Below, piece by piece: positions 16,824 to 26,469 of a DNA stretch of 64,000 bases. Source of the DNA: Saccharothrix sp. HUAS TT1. Its GTDB lineage: Bacteria; Actinomycetota; Actinomycetes; Mycobacteriales; Pseudonocardiaceae. The stretch lies in the NCBI RefSeq assembly GCF_040744945.1, contig NZ_CP160453.1, positions 1,302,001-1,366,000 on the forward strand, given 5' to 3'. The number at the start of each line of letters is the position of its first letter. Positions within the stretch are counted from its first letter, which is position 1. A model generated the notes under the pieces. The model searched no databases. It was given only the letters and a program-made list of their open reading frames with translations, and was not told the origin of the DNA. A program made the translations under genes and the position numbers.

Positions 16824-17666
16824 ATGGCACTTGATCCCGACGATCCACGACCGCCGTACATGCAGGTGGCCAACGCTCTGCGCGCCGCTATCCTGACCAA
16901 GGTCTTCAAGGCCGGAGACAAGCTCCCATCGCGCGCCGAACTGGCGAAGAAGTACGACGTAGCCCCGATGACCGTGCAGAACGCTCTACGCGAGCTACGC
17001 GACGAAGGCTTGATCGTCTCCCGACAGGGCAGCGGCGTCTTCGTCCGCGAGCGCACCGAACGGCCGGTCGGCCTGCGCCCCCACATCGAACGAGCCTTCG
17101 AGTCCGACCGCGTCACCATCGACTTCTCAGGCTTCTCCGGCGAGACCCTGCACGGCATCCTCCAAGAACCACTGGACAAGATCCGCATCGGCCGCCTCAC
17201 CCCCGAAGCGATCCACGTCCGCATCCTCGTCCCGGATCCCACCGTCCCGTGGTCAGTCCCCGTGACCGTCGAGGACCAGGCCGACAGCCCGGCCTTCCGC
17301 GCACGCGCCGCCGAGATCATGCGCCGCCACACCCTGGCCATCGTGGACAACGTCACCGAGCTGGGCGCCCTCGGCCTGGTCAAGGACGCCACCGCCGAAG
17401 TCCGCGTCCACCGAACCGCCCCACTGTTCAAGCTCTACCTGATCAACAACGACGAAGCCTTCTTCGGCTTCTACCCCGTCCGCGAACACGTCCTATCCCT
17501 AGACGGCCAACCCCAAGCCATCTACGACCTCATGGGCAAAGACGCCATCCTCTTCCACCACAGCACCACCGACGACGACACCAGCACCGGCAGCCAATAC
17601 GTCACTCAAGCCCGCACTTGGTTCAATAGCCTTTGGAACACCATTTCGACGGACTACCGACCATGA
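16824..17666 (+). CDS. GntR-family transcriptional regulator
   Basis: 280 residues. An N-terminal GntR winged helix (about 10-75) contains LPSRAELAKKYDVAPMTVQN and GLIVSRQGSGVFVRE. The C-terminal ~190 residues form a distinct effector domain not obviously of the UTRA or FadR type. Divergent from the AICE core operon, with palindromes in the shared promoter region, it is the likely repressor of transfer/replication genes. It also begins the plus-strand operon: its stop overlaps the HAD gene start as ATGA. GC-rich codon use matches the chromosome, unlike the two genes behind it. Confidence 0.88.
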   Translation: MALDPDDPRPPYMQVANALRAAILTKVFKAGDKLPSRAELAKKYDVAPMTVQNALRELRDEGLIVSRQGSGVFVRERTERPVGLRPHIERAFESDRVTIDFSGFSGETLHGILQEPLDKIRIGRLTPEAIHVRILVPDPTVPWSVPVTVEDQADSPAFRARAAEIMRRHTLAIVDNVTELGALGLVKDATAEVRVHRTAPLFKLYLINNDEAFFGFYPVREHVLSLDGQPQAIYDLMGKDAILFHHSTTDDDTSTGSQYVTQARTWFNSLWNTISTDYRP

Positions 17667-18379
17667 AGGAAATCATAGGCCGCGTAGATGACATCGACAT
17701 GCTGCAGCGCATACTGAATACTACTCGCGGATTTCTGTTTGACTTCGATGGGCCGATCTGCTCCATATTTGCAAATCTTTCAGCCTCTTACGTCGCCCAT
17801 CAACTCAGAAGTGTCTTGATGCGTTGCGGCCACAAAGTTCTACCTCAAGAAGTATCGACCAGTGATGACCCGTTCGATGTCCTTCGATATGCGCGACTAC
17901 TGGGCATGGAAGAATTTCATGAAGTGGAGCAAGCGCTAACCGAATGCGAAGTAGCCGCTAGCGAGACAGCGACGCCGACTGCCGGAGCTGAAAAGCTGAT
18001 CGAATCTCTCGCGGCTCGACATTTCGATTTGGCCATTGTTAGCAACAATAGCGCTGATGCGATCCGTTCCTACATGAACCGACACGGGCTAGTTAAAGCA
18101 TTTAAGTGCATTACGGGGCGCGAAGGCGGCCCAGAGAACTTGAAGCCCGCACCTACACCAATCCTCAAGGCAATGCACGATATCGGTCGGCTTCCACACA
18201 GTTGCTTACTCATCGGTGACTCTGCGTCGGATATGGTGGCTGCCAAAAAAGCGTCATCACTTGCTCTCGGTTACGCGAATAAGCCGCACAAAGCTCAAAC
18301 CCTATTTCAGGCAGGTGCCGATGCTGTGGTCACACAGCTCGAAAGTGTTCAGCGCGCACTAGACTCTTCCATTATTTGA
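17663..18379 (+). CDS. HAD-superfamily hydrolase (phosphoglycolate phosphatase-like)
   Basis: 238 residues from the ATG at 17663 (ATGA overlap with gntR). HAD motifs are complete: FDFDGPI with nucleophile Asp27 and Asp29, VSNNS (motif II), LKPAP with the motif III lysine, and GDSASDM (motif IV). An alpha-helical C1-type cap lies between motifs I and II. It should dephosphorylate a small phosphorylated metabolite in the cytoplasm; substrate unknown. GntR-HAD pairs are familiar in actinomycete genomes. Base composition is much AT-richer than the chromosome, and residue 182 uses the rare TTA leucine codon (18206-18208), so expression may depend on the bldA tRNA. These point to horizontal origin. 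Confidence 0.85.
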   Translation: MKEIIGRVDDIDMLQRILNTTRGFLFDFDGPICSIFANLSASYVAHQLRSVLMRCGHKVLPQEVSTSDDPFDVLRYARLLGMEEFHEVEQALTECEVAASETATPTAGAEKLIESLAARHFDLAIVSNNSADAIRSYMNRHGLVKAFKCITGREGGPENLKPAPTPILKAMHDIGRLPHSCLLIGDSASDMVAAKKASSLALGYANKPHKAQTLFQAGADAVVTQLESVQRALDSSII

Positions 18380-18392
18380 CTGTAGGAAAAAT

Positions 18393-20513
18393 ATGCTTGT
18401 TGACGTTTCGAAGCTATATTCCGATGAGCCGATCGTTGATCCTGTCGCGGACCAATTGCACCGCTCCAGTTTCGCCGTACGCGTAGCATCCGTTATAAAT
18501 GATATAGCTGAGCAAAGCGGAAGCGCGGTCATCGGAGTAGTTGGTCCATGGGGCAGTGGAAAAACATCTCTCGTAAACTTGATCAGTCATGAATTGAGAA
18601 GTGCAGAGGCAACTACCTGGAAGGTCTCCTGGTTCCGACCTTGGTTGTTCGTAGACACCGAATCGCTACTCAGAGAATTTTTTACCACCCTGTCTGACGA
18701 GCTACCGGGAAAGAGGCGTAGGCGAACTAGGATTTCCCTGGCACGCCATCTTCGCAATGTCTCACCAGCAGGTAAAGCCGTGCCTCTCACAGGGCTGGAC
18801 AAGGTGCTGGAAGCGCTATCGAACGCAATCCGCGGTAATGAGTCGATCGAACACACCGGAAAGGTAATCGAAGACCTGACCGGGAAATTTGAGTCGCGCC
18901 TTCTGGTGGTGATTGACGATGTTGATCGCCTTCAGCCTGACGAGCTACTTCTAGTACTCAAAATGGTCCGTGCCGTAGCGAAATTCCCGAACGTATACTA
19001 CGTTCTTTCTTACGACGAATCAACTCTGCTCGACGTTCTGTCCAGTACAGAGATTGCACGAAATAATGTTGCACGCGCACAAGCTTACCTGGAGAAAATC
19101 GTACAAGTCAGATTTGACTTGCCTTCACTGGATACTGGAATAATCAATAGATTTTTCCAGGCACATTTGGATCGTTCGCTAGTAAAGCATGCTCAAGTAC
19201 TTGACAATACAGAGCTTGCGAGATTGCGGACGTGTCTCGACTACCTCATGCGTGAGAAACTTACCACCCCGCGCAGTATCCGTAAGCTTTTCGGTCAAAT
19301 AGATGCAACATTCCCACCCCTCAGAGGCGAAGTTAACTACCTGGATCTATTGTTTCTGACTTATATGCGGGTCTTTGAAAGTCCGATCTACCATCTGCTT
19401 CCTCGTCACCGAGAAAAACTCGTTGATACTGGCGGGTTTTCGATGGACGGAAATGATCTGGCGAAAGAAAGGCAAGATTGGCTCAACCGCCTCAGTGAAG
19501 TAGCAGGAGAAGTTCGGGCAACTTCGATCCTAAAGTTTCTAGGGCAGATATTCTTGCCTATTAGGTCTATTGTCGAAAACATGCCCTACGGCAGTAGGTT
19601 CGTCGATGAACTTGTCGAGAAACAGCGTGTGGGCAGTTCCAGCTACTTCGATCGTTACTTTCACTTCAGTGTTCCGGATTCCGACGTTTCAGACGTAATG
19701 ACGATACGGGCCCTTTGTTCTATATTGGGGGGACGGGAACCCGTTTCAGAGGTTGAGGTTCTCAAGCGGCGTGCCATGGAGCATCCGAGAGAAGTACTTA
19801 TAAAGGTCGATGAAGTCGTGGATCGCGTCGACATTCAGACACTTGACGCATTGATCCGCTGGCTTGTTTCCATTTATATAAATGTCAAAGATGTTCCTAA
19901 GTTGTTCGGATCTCCGCATGATCTTATAGAAAGAATGGTGATTAGACTTTTGGATATGGCTCCAACTGTGCAAGTTCTTCGCTGTTTTAGTATTCTTACA
20001 CAGGGAGAGAACTTGCATCTTAGTGCAAGAATGGCCTGTCGAAATAGTAGAAGAGAAGACCGGAAAGACTGGCATCAGAGGTTCGTTGTGGAACTGGTGC
20101 CTAGACTATGGTCGGCAGTTGAAGCGGTTGCTATGCGTCCTATGAGTGAAGTCAGTGATGACGAGTTTCACTTCGTAACCTACTTGGCAGAACTGACGGA
20201 TGCCGTATCGGTGAAATCCTGGCTCCATCAAAAGATTGAGTCTGGACCATGGACAGTACTGGACGTTTTGACACTCATGGTCCCTTTGCGAACTTATTAT
20301 GGAGGAGTCGATAATGTATGGCGCGTTTCCGATGTTGATCCTGATCGGATTGACCGATTGATTGGAATTGAATACGCTAAGGACCACCTGCGGGACGAAT
20401 TGCGCGTTGATCAGCCTTCTCCGAGAACCATCGAAGACCAAGTAGGGACTCGCGAAAACCGCCAGGCTTACATATTGTCGTTCCTCAAAAATCACCATAC
20501 GCCTGCCGACTAG
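18393..20513 (+). CDS. KAP-family P-loop NTPase
   Basis: 706 residues, ATG 13 bp after the HAD stop, with AGGA upstream. Walker A GPWGSGKTS (residues 51-59) leads to the KAP-typical SWFRPWLF strand (79-86) and Walker B LLVVIDDVD (170-178) followed by RLQPDELL. The membrane spans that many KAP NTPases insert between the Walker motifs are not visible, so this form looks cytosolic. The C-terminal ~350 residues are helical with no recognised domain. KAP NTPases occur in phage-defence and conflict loci and on plasmids. A defence role is inference from family, AT-rich composition and placement on a tRNA-integrated element. Confidence 0.85.
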   Translation: MLVDVSKLYSDEPIVDPVADQLHRSSFAVRVASVINDIAEQSGSAVIGVVGPWGSGKTSLVNLISHELRSAEATTWKVSWFRPWLFVDTESLLREFFTTLSDELPGKRRRRTRISLARHLRNVSPAGKAVPLTGLDKVLEALSNAIRGNESIEHTGKVIEDLTGKFESRLLVVIDDVDRLQPDELLLVLKMVRAVAKFPNVYYVLSYDESTLLDVLSSTEIARNNVARAQAYLEKIVQVRFDLPSLDTGIINRFFQAHLDRSLVKHAQVLDNTELARLRTCLDYLMREKLTTPRSIRKLFGQIDATFPPLRGEVNYLDLLFLTYMRVFESPIYHLLPRHREKLVDTGGFSMDGNDLAKERQDWLNRLSEVAGEVRATSILKFLGQIFLPIRSIVENMPYGSRFVDELVEKQRVGSSSYFDRYFHFSVPDSDVSDVMTIRALCSILGGREPVSEVEVLKRRAMEHPREVLIKVDEVVDRVDIQTLDALIRWLVSIYINVKDVPKLFGSPHDLIERMVIRLLDMAPTVQVLRCFSILTQGENLHLSARMACRNSRREDRKDWHQRFVVELVPRLWSAVEAVAMRPMSEVSDDEFHFVTYLAELTDAVSVKSWLHQKIESGPWTVLDVLTLMVPLRTYYGGVDNVWRVSDVDPDRIDRLIGIEYAKDHLRDELRVDQPSPRTIEDQVGTRENRQAYILSFLKNHHTPAD

Positions 20514-20948
20514 TCAATCAATCAGTTCGTCTCATATGCGTTGCCGAAGTTAGCTCTATGGGATCAAGGCGCGCCGCCTACGGCGGCGCGCGGTGCCGTC
20601 CGGTGCACGTTGGCACCGACTCCCCGCATCGCGGCACGCCGGGCTCCCGCTTCGCTCCGCCCGTCGGCCGCGCGCGGAGTCGGTGCACGTGGTTGGGACG
20701 GCGGCGCGCTGATGGTGGGGAAGTGAGCCGCGGAGCTGCTTCCGGCCGCTGGGCTCCGTGACGATCGCGTGGTCGCACAGCCGACGTGGCTGGGCGCGGC
20801 GATCGACGCCCGCCGACGCTTCGCGCCTGCGGCCAGCGGTGGTGGCTGGTCGCTTGAGGGGGCGGTCTGTTGCCCGTTTGCTCCACTTGACGCGCGGGTT
20901 CAGTCGAACGGCTGGGCGCGATCGAGCTGGAGGGCTGGAGGGCTGGAC
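20514..20948. other. Non-coding stretch with inverted repeats between KAP gene and attR-side ORF
   Basis: The sequence returns abruptly to high GC. It contains a strong hairpin (20569-20591) and a wide inverted repeat CACCGACTCC (20614-20623) / GGAGTCGGTG (20676-20685), with GTGCACGT directly repeated beside each arm (20603-20610, 20683-20690). No convincing gene. It could hold the terminator of the KAP operon and a leftover structured region such as a single-strand origin. Confidence 0.45.
20569..20591. terminator. Terminator of the GntR-HAD-KAP operon
   Basis: A 10-bp perfect stem (GCGCGCCGCC / GGCGGCGCGC) with a 3-nt loop, 55 bp after the KAP stop codon. It is the first stable hairpin downstream. 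Confidence 0.6.
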
Positions 20949-21212
20949 ATGAGTGAGGCAGAAGACCTGAGGGCGTTGGCCGACGCAGCCGCCAGGAGGG
21001 ACGCGGCACAGCGGGCGTACACGGCGGTCGCAAGTGCGGCGCCGCTACGCCACGGAGAAGAGACTCCTGCACCGCATCCCGAGGCTCGTCGCGGGCTCAG
21101 CGCTCGCAACGAGGCACGCGCTCACTTCAGCCACGTGCGGGACCGGGTGCTGGCTCGCCGGGGAGGCTGGATGCCTTGCCGATGCTGCACGGGAGGTACC
21201 GGCCAGGTGTAG
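20949..21212 (+). CDS. Possible small helical protein near attR
   Basis: 87 residues from ATG 20949, with GGAGGG repeats upstream. The N-terminus SEAEDLRALADAAARRDAAQ and the tail HVRDRVLARRGG resemble small actinomycete HTH proteins, but the middle does not fit one, so this may be a decayed gene or a chance frame. The stop falls inside the arm repeats. Confidence 0.3.
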   Translation: MSEAEDLRALADAAARRDAAQRAYTAVASAAPLRHGEETPAPHPEARRGLSARNEARAHFSHVRDRVLARRGGWMPCRCCTGGTGQV

Positions 21213-21228
21213 CTACCGGTGTAGCAAC
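21207..21228 (+). repeat. Arm-type direct repeats near attR
   Basis: GTGTAGCTAC and GTGTAGCAAC with a 12-bp period, matching the pair beside attL with one substitution in the same orientation, about 95 bp inside attR. Likely integrase arm sites. Confidence 0.6.
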
Positions 21229-21323
21229 AGGGCTGGACTGGCATGAACCACGATGAACGGTCCTAGCCCCGTGAGCTGCGGGAACGGTGGAATCTGAACG
21301 GTCCTGGACGGGGAGGGCCGGCA

Positions 21324-21376
21324 TTGAAAGCGGGAGACGGGCAACCGTCCGGGGGTTCAAATCCCTCCGCTTCCGC
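21324..21376 (+). repeat. attR core (duplicate of the tRNA-Ser 3' half)
   Basis: 53 bp identical to 13593-13645. The 5' half of the tRNA is absent, so this copy is not a functional tRNA. It marks the right end of the element. Confidence 0.95.
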
Positions 21377-21379
21377 GAG

Positions 21380-21423
21380 CGCGAGGAGGGCGGTGGGTCC
21401 ACGGGAGCCACCGCCGCCTCGCG
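21380..21423. terminator. Stem-loop just outside attR
   Basis: Near-perfect 16-17-base arms (CGCGAGGAGGGCGGTGG / CCACCGCCGCCTCGCG) with an 11-nt loop. It lies directly after the coding end of the minus-strand membrane protein gene and probably terminates that operon. Before insertion it may have followed the tRNA. Confidence 0.65.
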
Positions 21424-21429
21424 GGAGGC

Positions 21430-22137
21430 TCACCCCCGGGTCTTCTCGACCGCACCGGTCGGGGTCTTTGCGGATTTCAGTTCGCCGCCGATGACGCGCA
21501 TGAGCGCTTCGAAGTTGGCGCCGCAGCGCTGGGCCGCCTGCCTCGCCTGGGCGGCGGTGGGGGAGTTGCCGATTTCCAGCACCGAGACGATGAACTTCCG
21601 GACGGGCTCCTCGACGGTGGGGTCCAGGAGGTGGCCGGTGCCGAGCATCTGGGCGGCGCGCAGTCGCAGGGCCTCCCGGGTCGCGGTGGTGGGACCGTTC
21701 CACTCCTCGGCTTCGGAGTTGGCGAGCGTGGCGGCGTCGCCCATGAGGGTGTTGGCCTGCTCGGCGAAGGCTTCCAGCCGCTTGACGGTGCGGGCCCGCT
21801 CCTCCTCCTGCCGCTTGACCTCGGCGTCCTGGCGCGCGCGCCGGTCCTGCGCGTTGGCGCTCAAGCGGGCTCCTGTGACGGCTCCGCCGAAGCCCAGGGC
21901 CGCGCCGAGGAGGGTGCCGAGGGGGACCAACAAGTCTTTGGGCGTGATGGAGCCGGAGGGGGTGGTCGCTGTCGGCACCACCACCTGGATCGGCACGGCG
22001 GGCGTCGGAGCGGCGCCGGTCGGGGTGGGGGCTGTCGTGCTCGTCGCTGCCGTGAAGGAGAACGCGACGGCGGCGAAGCCGCTCAGCGCGGCCACGGCCA
22101 GGCCGGTGAGTGCCGGACCGCCGAACGGGTCAGGCAT
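21430..22137 (-). CDS. Two-span membrane protein partnered with the STAND-like NTPase
   Basis: 235 residues. A hydrophobic segment (about 9-31), a Thr/Pro-rich loop, a second span with LLVPLGTLLGAALGFGGAV (about 69-87), then a charged coiled-coil segment (about 92-130) and a helical C-terminal domain. The family is not recognised. Its ATG lies inside the 3' end of the NTPase gene (8-bp overlap), so the two are made together. The topology suggests the coiled coil and C-terminus face the cytoplasm, where the NTPase is expected, but this is inference. Confidence 0.65.
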   Translation of the reverse strand: MPDPFGGPALTGLAVAALSGFAAVAFSFTAATSTTAPTPTGAAPTPAVPIQVVVPTATTPSGSITPKDLLVPLGTLLGAALGFGGAVTGARLSANAQDRRARQDAEVKRQEEERARTVKRLEAFAEQANTLMGDAATLANSEAEEWNGPTTATREALRLRAAQMLGTGHLLDPTVEEPVRKFIVSVLEIGNSPTAAQARQAAQRCGANFEALMRVIGGELKSAKTPTGAVEKTRG

Positions 22138-24064
22138 CGCCTTCCTCGAAGCTCTCCGCCAGGAGCTTGCGGAGGTCCGTGAAGTTCAGGTGCAGGTTCC
22201 ACTCCTGGATGTCCAGGTAGTCGCTTTCGAACGAGGACATCCGCGCCATGGTGAGGTCGAGGGTTTCCGGGAAGTCGCCGGGAGCGCTGAAGGACCTCGT
22301 CCTCACGCCGGCGTCGCGCAGGCTGTCCTCCGCCATCTTGACGGCCCTGTCGTCGTACGGGAAGCAGGCCAGGACGCAACCGTGCACCTTCGCCAGCGCC
22401 TCGGCCAGCCACGGCTCCCGGTGCTCCGCGTAGAGCCTGGACAGGTGCAGCGTGAGCCCGGCCAGCGAGAACGAGGCTTCACCTTCCTCCAGCACCTTGT
22501 TGCCGCGGAACTCGTCGGACAGCGCCGCTATCCGCAGGATCGCCGCCTCGACCTCGTCGCCCGCCAGGCTCGCGGTGATGGCGAACTCGTTGAGCGCGGT
22601 CCGCGAGTTCTTGTTCCAGTCCAGCCACTTCTTCTTCTGGAGCAGCAGCGGGGCCAGCGGGGTCCAGACGTCGATGACCGCCCGCCGGGCCTGGCCGTCG
22701 AGGCGGAGGCACTCGGACAGGGCCATGTGGTTCGCGAGGGCCTGCGGTCTCAGCTCGCACGCCCGGCGCGCCAGGGCGATGCCGAACAGGCGCGACCGGG
22801 GGCCGAGGCTTCGCGGGACCGCGGCCTTGTACAGCTCGCGGCCGATCCCGAAGACCTGGCCGGCCCCGTCCTTCAGGTTCCCGCCCCCGCCCAACCGCTC
22901 GATCACCTCGAGCAGGTGGAACCCCGCGGATTCGACCGCCAGGTCGCTCTCGTCCGACATGGCGATGCCGTAGACCGCCTCCGACACCATCGGGTGCCGG
23001 GGCCGCATGATGTCGTCGCCGTAGTTGGCGACGGCCTCCCGCCCCAGCCGGTTGGCCACCTTGCTGCGGAAGCTCGACTCCTCGACGTCGCAGAAGCCGG
23101 CGATCACGCTGCTGGGGATGCCGTCCAGCCCGGCGACGTCGACCAGGGACAGGACGATGACCACGTCCGCGAGCGTCATGTCGCCCGGGGTCACGTCCTG
23201 GGACAGGGACTCCAGCAGGTCGACGAGGTGGGCCCGCAGTTCTTCGGGCGTGTACCGGACGGCGAGCAGCCCGCCGAGCAGCGCCCCGGAACGGGAAGAG
23301 GCGTGAGCGCTCCGCTCGCTGAGCAGCTTGGCCGCGTCGCCGTCCGATAAGCCCTGGATGACGTCGGGCTCGACCGGTTCGAGAGCGCGCCAGCTCTGGA
23401 TTATCCGTCGGGCATCCGATTCGGACACCCGGCCGAAGGGGTGCTTGGTCGAGATCAGCGGCCCCTTGTTCTTCCACGCCTCGACGGGGTTGATCTTGAA
23501 GCCGAGTTCGCGGACCCGCCGGGTCCAGTCCGTGTCGCGACTCGCCAGCAGCAGTTGCAGGCCGCTGGACGCCGGGATGTGGTCGCCCTTGACCAGCTTG
23601 TGCAGCGATTCCAGCAGCAGCTGCGCGTGGTCCGAGACCAGGACGGCGCCCGGGCCGTGGTCCCTCGCCGCGTCCAGCACCTGCTGGGTGAGGACGGCGT
23701 CGTGCCGCTGCCGCCACAGGACCGTGCGCCCGTCGTCCCGGGCCAGCACGGCGGCGGCCTGGCGGAGGGCCGTCGACTTGCCCTCCCCGGTCGGCCCGAT
23801 CACCAGCTCGATGCCTGCCCGACCCTCCCTGATCCTCCGCCGGGTCCGGTCCAGCAGCGAATCGGTGATCTGGAGCCGCCGGAGGCGCGGGTGGACCACG
23901 GCCTCCCACTGCGGTTCGCCGCCGTTGAAGAAACCGGTCAGGTCCTTGTCGGGGGTGATGTCCGAGAAGTCGTCGGGGGTCATGACGACCCAGCCGTTGG
24001 GAGCGCCCGAAGCAGCGGGCGTTTTCATGATGCTCTCGACGCTCAGCCCCTGCTCGTTCAGCAT
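22130..24064 (-). CDS. STAND-like P-loop NTPase with helical C-terminus
   Basis: 644 residues from ATG 24064; a GTG two codons upstream is an alternative, and both have weak Shine-Dalgarno sequences. After ~85 residues comes Walker A GPTGEGKST (90-98), a Walker B-like VLVSDHAQ (141-148) and LLLASRDTDW (170-179), the sensor-like strand seen in STAND/AAA ATPases. A winged-helix-like middle and a long TPR-like helical C-terminal half follow. This is the plan of signal-sensing NTPases used in programmed responses and phage defence. The effector is not obvious; the overlapping membrane protein is the best candidate. The gene sits immediately beyond attR, so it may belong to an older insertion at the same tRNA. 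Confidence 0.7.
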   Translation of the reverse strand: MLNEQGLSVESIMKTPAASGAPNGWVVMTPDDFSDITPDKDLTGFFNGGEPQWEAVVHPRLRRLQITDSLLDRTRRRIREGRAGIELVIGPTGEGKSTALRQAAAVLARDDGRTVLWRQRHDAVLTQQVLDAARDHGPGAVLVSDHAQLLLESLHKLVKGDHIPASSGLQLLLASRDTDWTRRVRELGFKINPVEAWKNKGPLISTKHPFGRVSESDARRIIQSWRALEPVEPDVIQGLSDGDAAKLLSERSAHASSRSGALLGGLLAVRYTPEELRAHLVDLLESLSQDVTPGDMTLADVVIVLSLVDVAGLDGIPSSVIAGFCDVEESSFRSKVANRLGREAVANYGDDIMRPRHPMVSEAVYGIAMSDESDLAVESAGFHLLEVIERLGGGGNLKDGAGQVFGIGRELYKAAVPRSLGPRSRLFGIALARRACELRPQALANHMALSECLRLDGQARRAVIDVWTPLAPLLLQKKKWLDWNKNSRTALNEFAITASLAGDEVEAAILRIAALSDEFRGNKVLEEGEASFSLAGLTLHLSRLYAEHREPWLAEALAKVHGCVLACFPYDDRAVKMAEDSLRDAGVRTRSFSAPGDFPETLDLTMARMSSFESDYLDIQEWNLHLNFTDLRKLLAESFEEGDA

Positions 24065-24124
24065 CTTCACAGTGTAGGGACGTCCACGGCACGGCATGGC
24101 GGACGACGACCGGGTTCGCGACGC

Positions 24125-24164
24125 GGATCGGGGCGGCCCACCGCGTGGTGGGCCGCCCCGATCC
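24125..24164 (-). terminator. Terminator of the M28 peptidase gene
   Basis: A perfect 18-bp stem (GGATCGGGGCGGCCCACC and its complement) with a GCGT loop, 12 bp past the stop codon of the peptidase gene. It is among the strongest hairpins in the window and also separates this gene from the NTPase operon. Confidence 0.85.
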
Positions 24165-24176
24165 GGACCTCGTGCC

Positions 24177-25736
<1,560 letters not shown>

Positions 25737-25765
25737 TCACAAGTCACGCGGACGAGCGCAATCCG

Positions 25766-26413
25766 TCACTCGGTGGGTTCGCACCCAGTGAGCAGGGGCA
25801 AGCACCGCGTGACACCCTCCACCGCCAACTCCCACCCCGGCCGACGGAACGTGCCCGGCGTCACCACCAGCCGGGTCTGCTGGGCCGCCTCACCCCGCCG
25901 GACCTGCCGGAACGTGCCGTCCGGCAGGTAGCCGAGCTTGCGGCTGACGCCGTGCGACTCGGGGTTGTCGTCGAACGCGCTCGACCGCGCCAGCACCGCC
26001 CCGAGGTGGTCGAACGAGAACGCGAGCACGGCCGCCCGCATCTCCGTGCCGATGCCGCGCCCCTGGTGCCGCAGCCCGAGCCACGACCCGCTGGTGACCT
26101 CGCGCAGCACCGGGAAGCCGTCGGCGCCGAGCGACTGCACGCCGACCACCCGGCCGGCCAGCCGGACCAGGAAGTTCACCGTCCACCGCTGCGCGGTCAG
26201 CGCCGACCGCGCCTGCCAGTGGTGCTGGAGGGTGTTGACGCCGAGCCGGTCGCGCGGCGCGTCGGTCCACTCCACGCCGAACGGCATCCGGTCGGGCGGG
26301 TGGACGCCGTCGAGGGCCAGGTCGGCCAGCTCGGCCAGGCCCTCGTCGTCGTCCGGGCGCAGTTCGAGGCGCGGCGTCCGCAGCACCAGGTCCCGGAGCG
26401 GCCAGTGGTCCAT
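25766..26413 (-). CDS. GNAT-family N-acetyltransferase
   Basis: 215 residues of the RimJ/RimL-like GNAT group. The acetyl-CoA pyrophosphate loop is LRHQGRGIGTEMR (about residues 114-126), with SWLGL strand before it and AFDDNPESHGVSRKLGY, the C-terminal asparagine-bearing segment, after it. The acceptor is unknown. Divergent from the quinone oxidoreductase with about 55 bp between starts. Confidence 0.85.
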   Translation of the reverse strand: MDHWPLRDLVLRTPRLELRPDDDEGLAELADLALDGVHPPDRMPFGVEWTDAPRDRLGVNTLQHHWQARSALTAQRWTVNFLVRLAGRVVGVQSLGADGFPVLREVTSGSWLGLRHQGRGIGTEMRAAVLAFSFDHLGAVLARSSAFDDNPESHGVSRKLGYLPDGTFRQVRRGEAAQQTRLVVTPGTFRRPGWELAVEGVTRCLPLLTGCEPTE

Positions 26414-26469
26414 GCCCGTCGATGGTGGCGACCGCGCGGCCGTCGTGCGACCGGATTACCGTCGGGGCC

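Larger units (their letters stand above)
13593..21376. mobile_element. Decayed AICE (actinomycete integrative and conjugative element) in tRNA-Ser(TGA)
   Basis: About 7.8 kb between two 53-bp direct repeats. The minus-strand half carries what is left of an AICE core operon in the usual order: 152-residue protein, 92-residue protein, small HTH gene, Cys-rich 63-residue protein, FtsK/TraSA-like transfer gene, replication initiator. The transfer gene lacks its ATPase core, the replication gene is reduced to about 26 codons, and no integrase or excisionase gene remains between it and attL. The plus-strand half holds a GntR regulator, a HAD hydrolase and a KAP NTPase. The element cannot move on its own. 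Arm-type repeats at both ends are still intact, so mobilisation by a related integrase in trans is conceivable (inference). Confidence 0.9.

Noticed and set aside
20541..20948. Short open frames after the KAP gene on both strands
   Set aside because: Arg/Ala/Pro-rich frames overlapping strong inverted repeats, with no consistent start context.
21321..21376. Second tRNA-Ser gene
   Set aside because: Only the anticodon-to-3' half is present; the D-arm and 5' acceptor strand are missing, so it is attR, not a tRNA.
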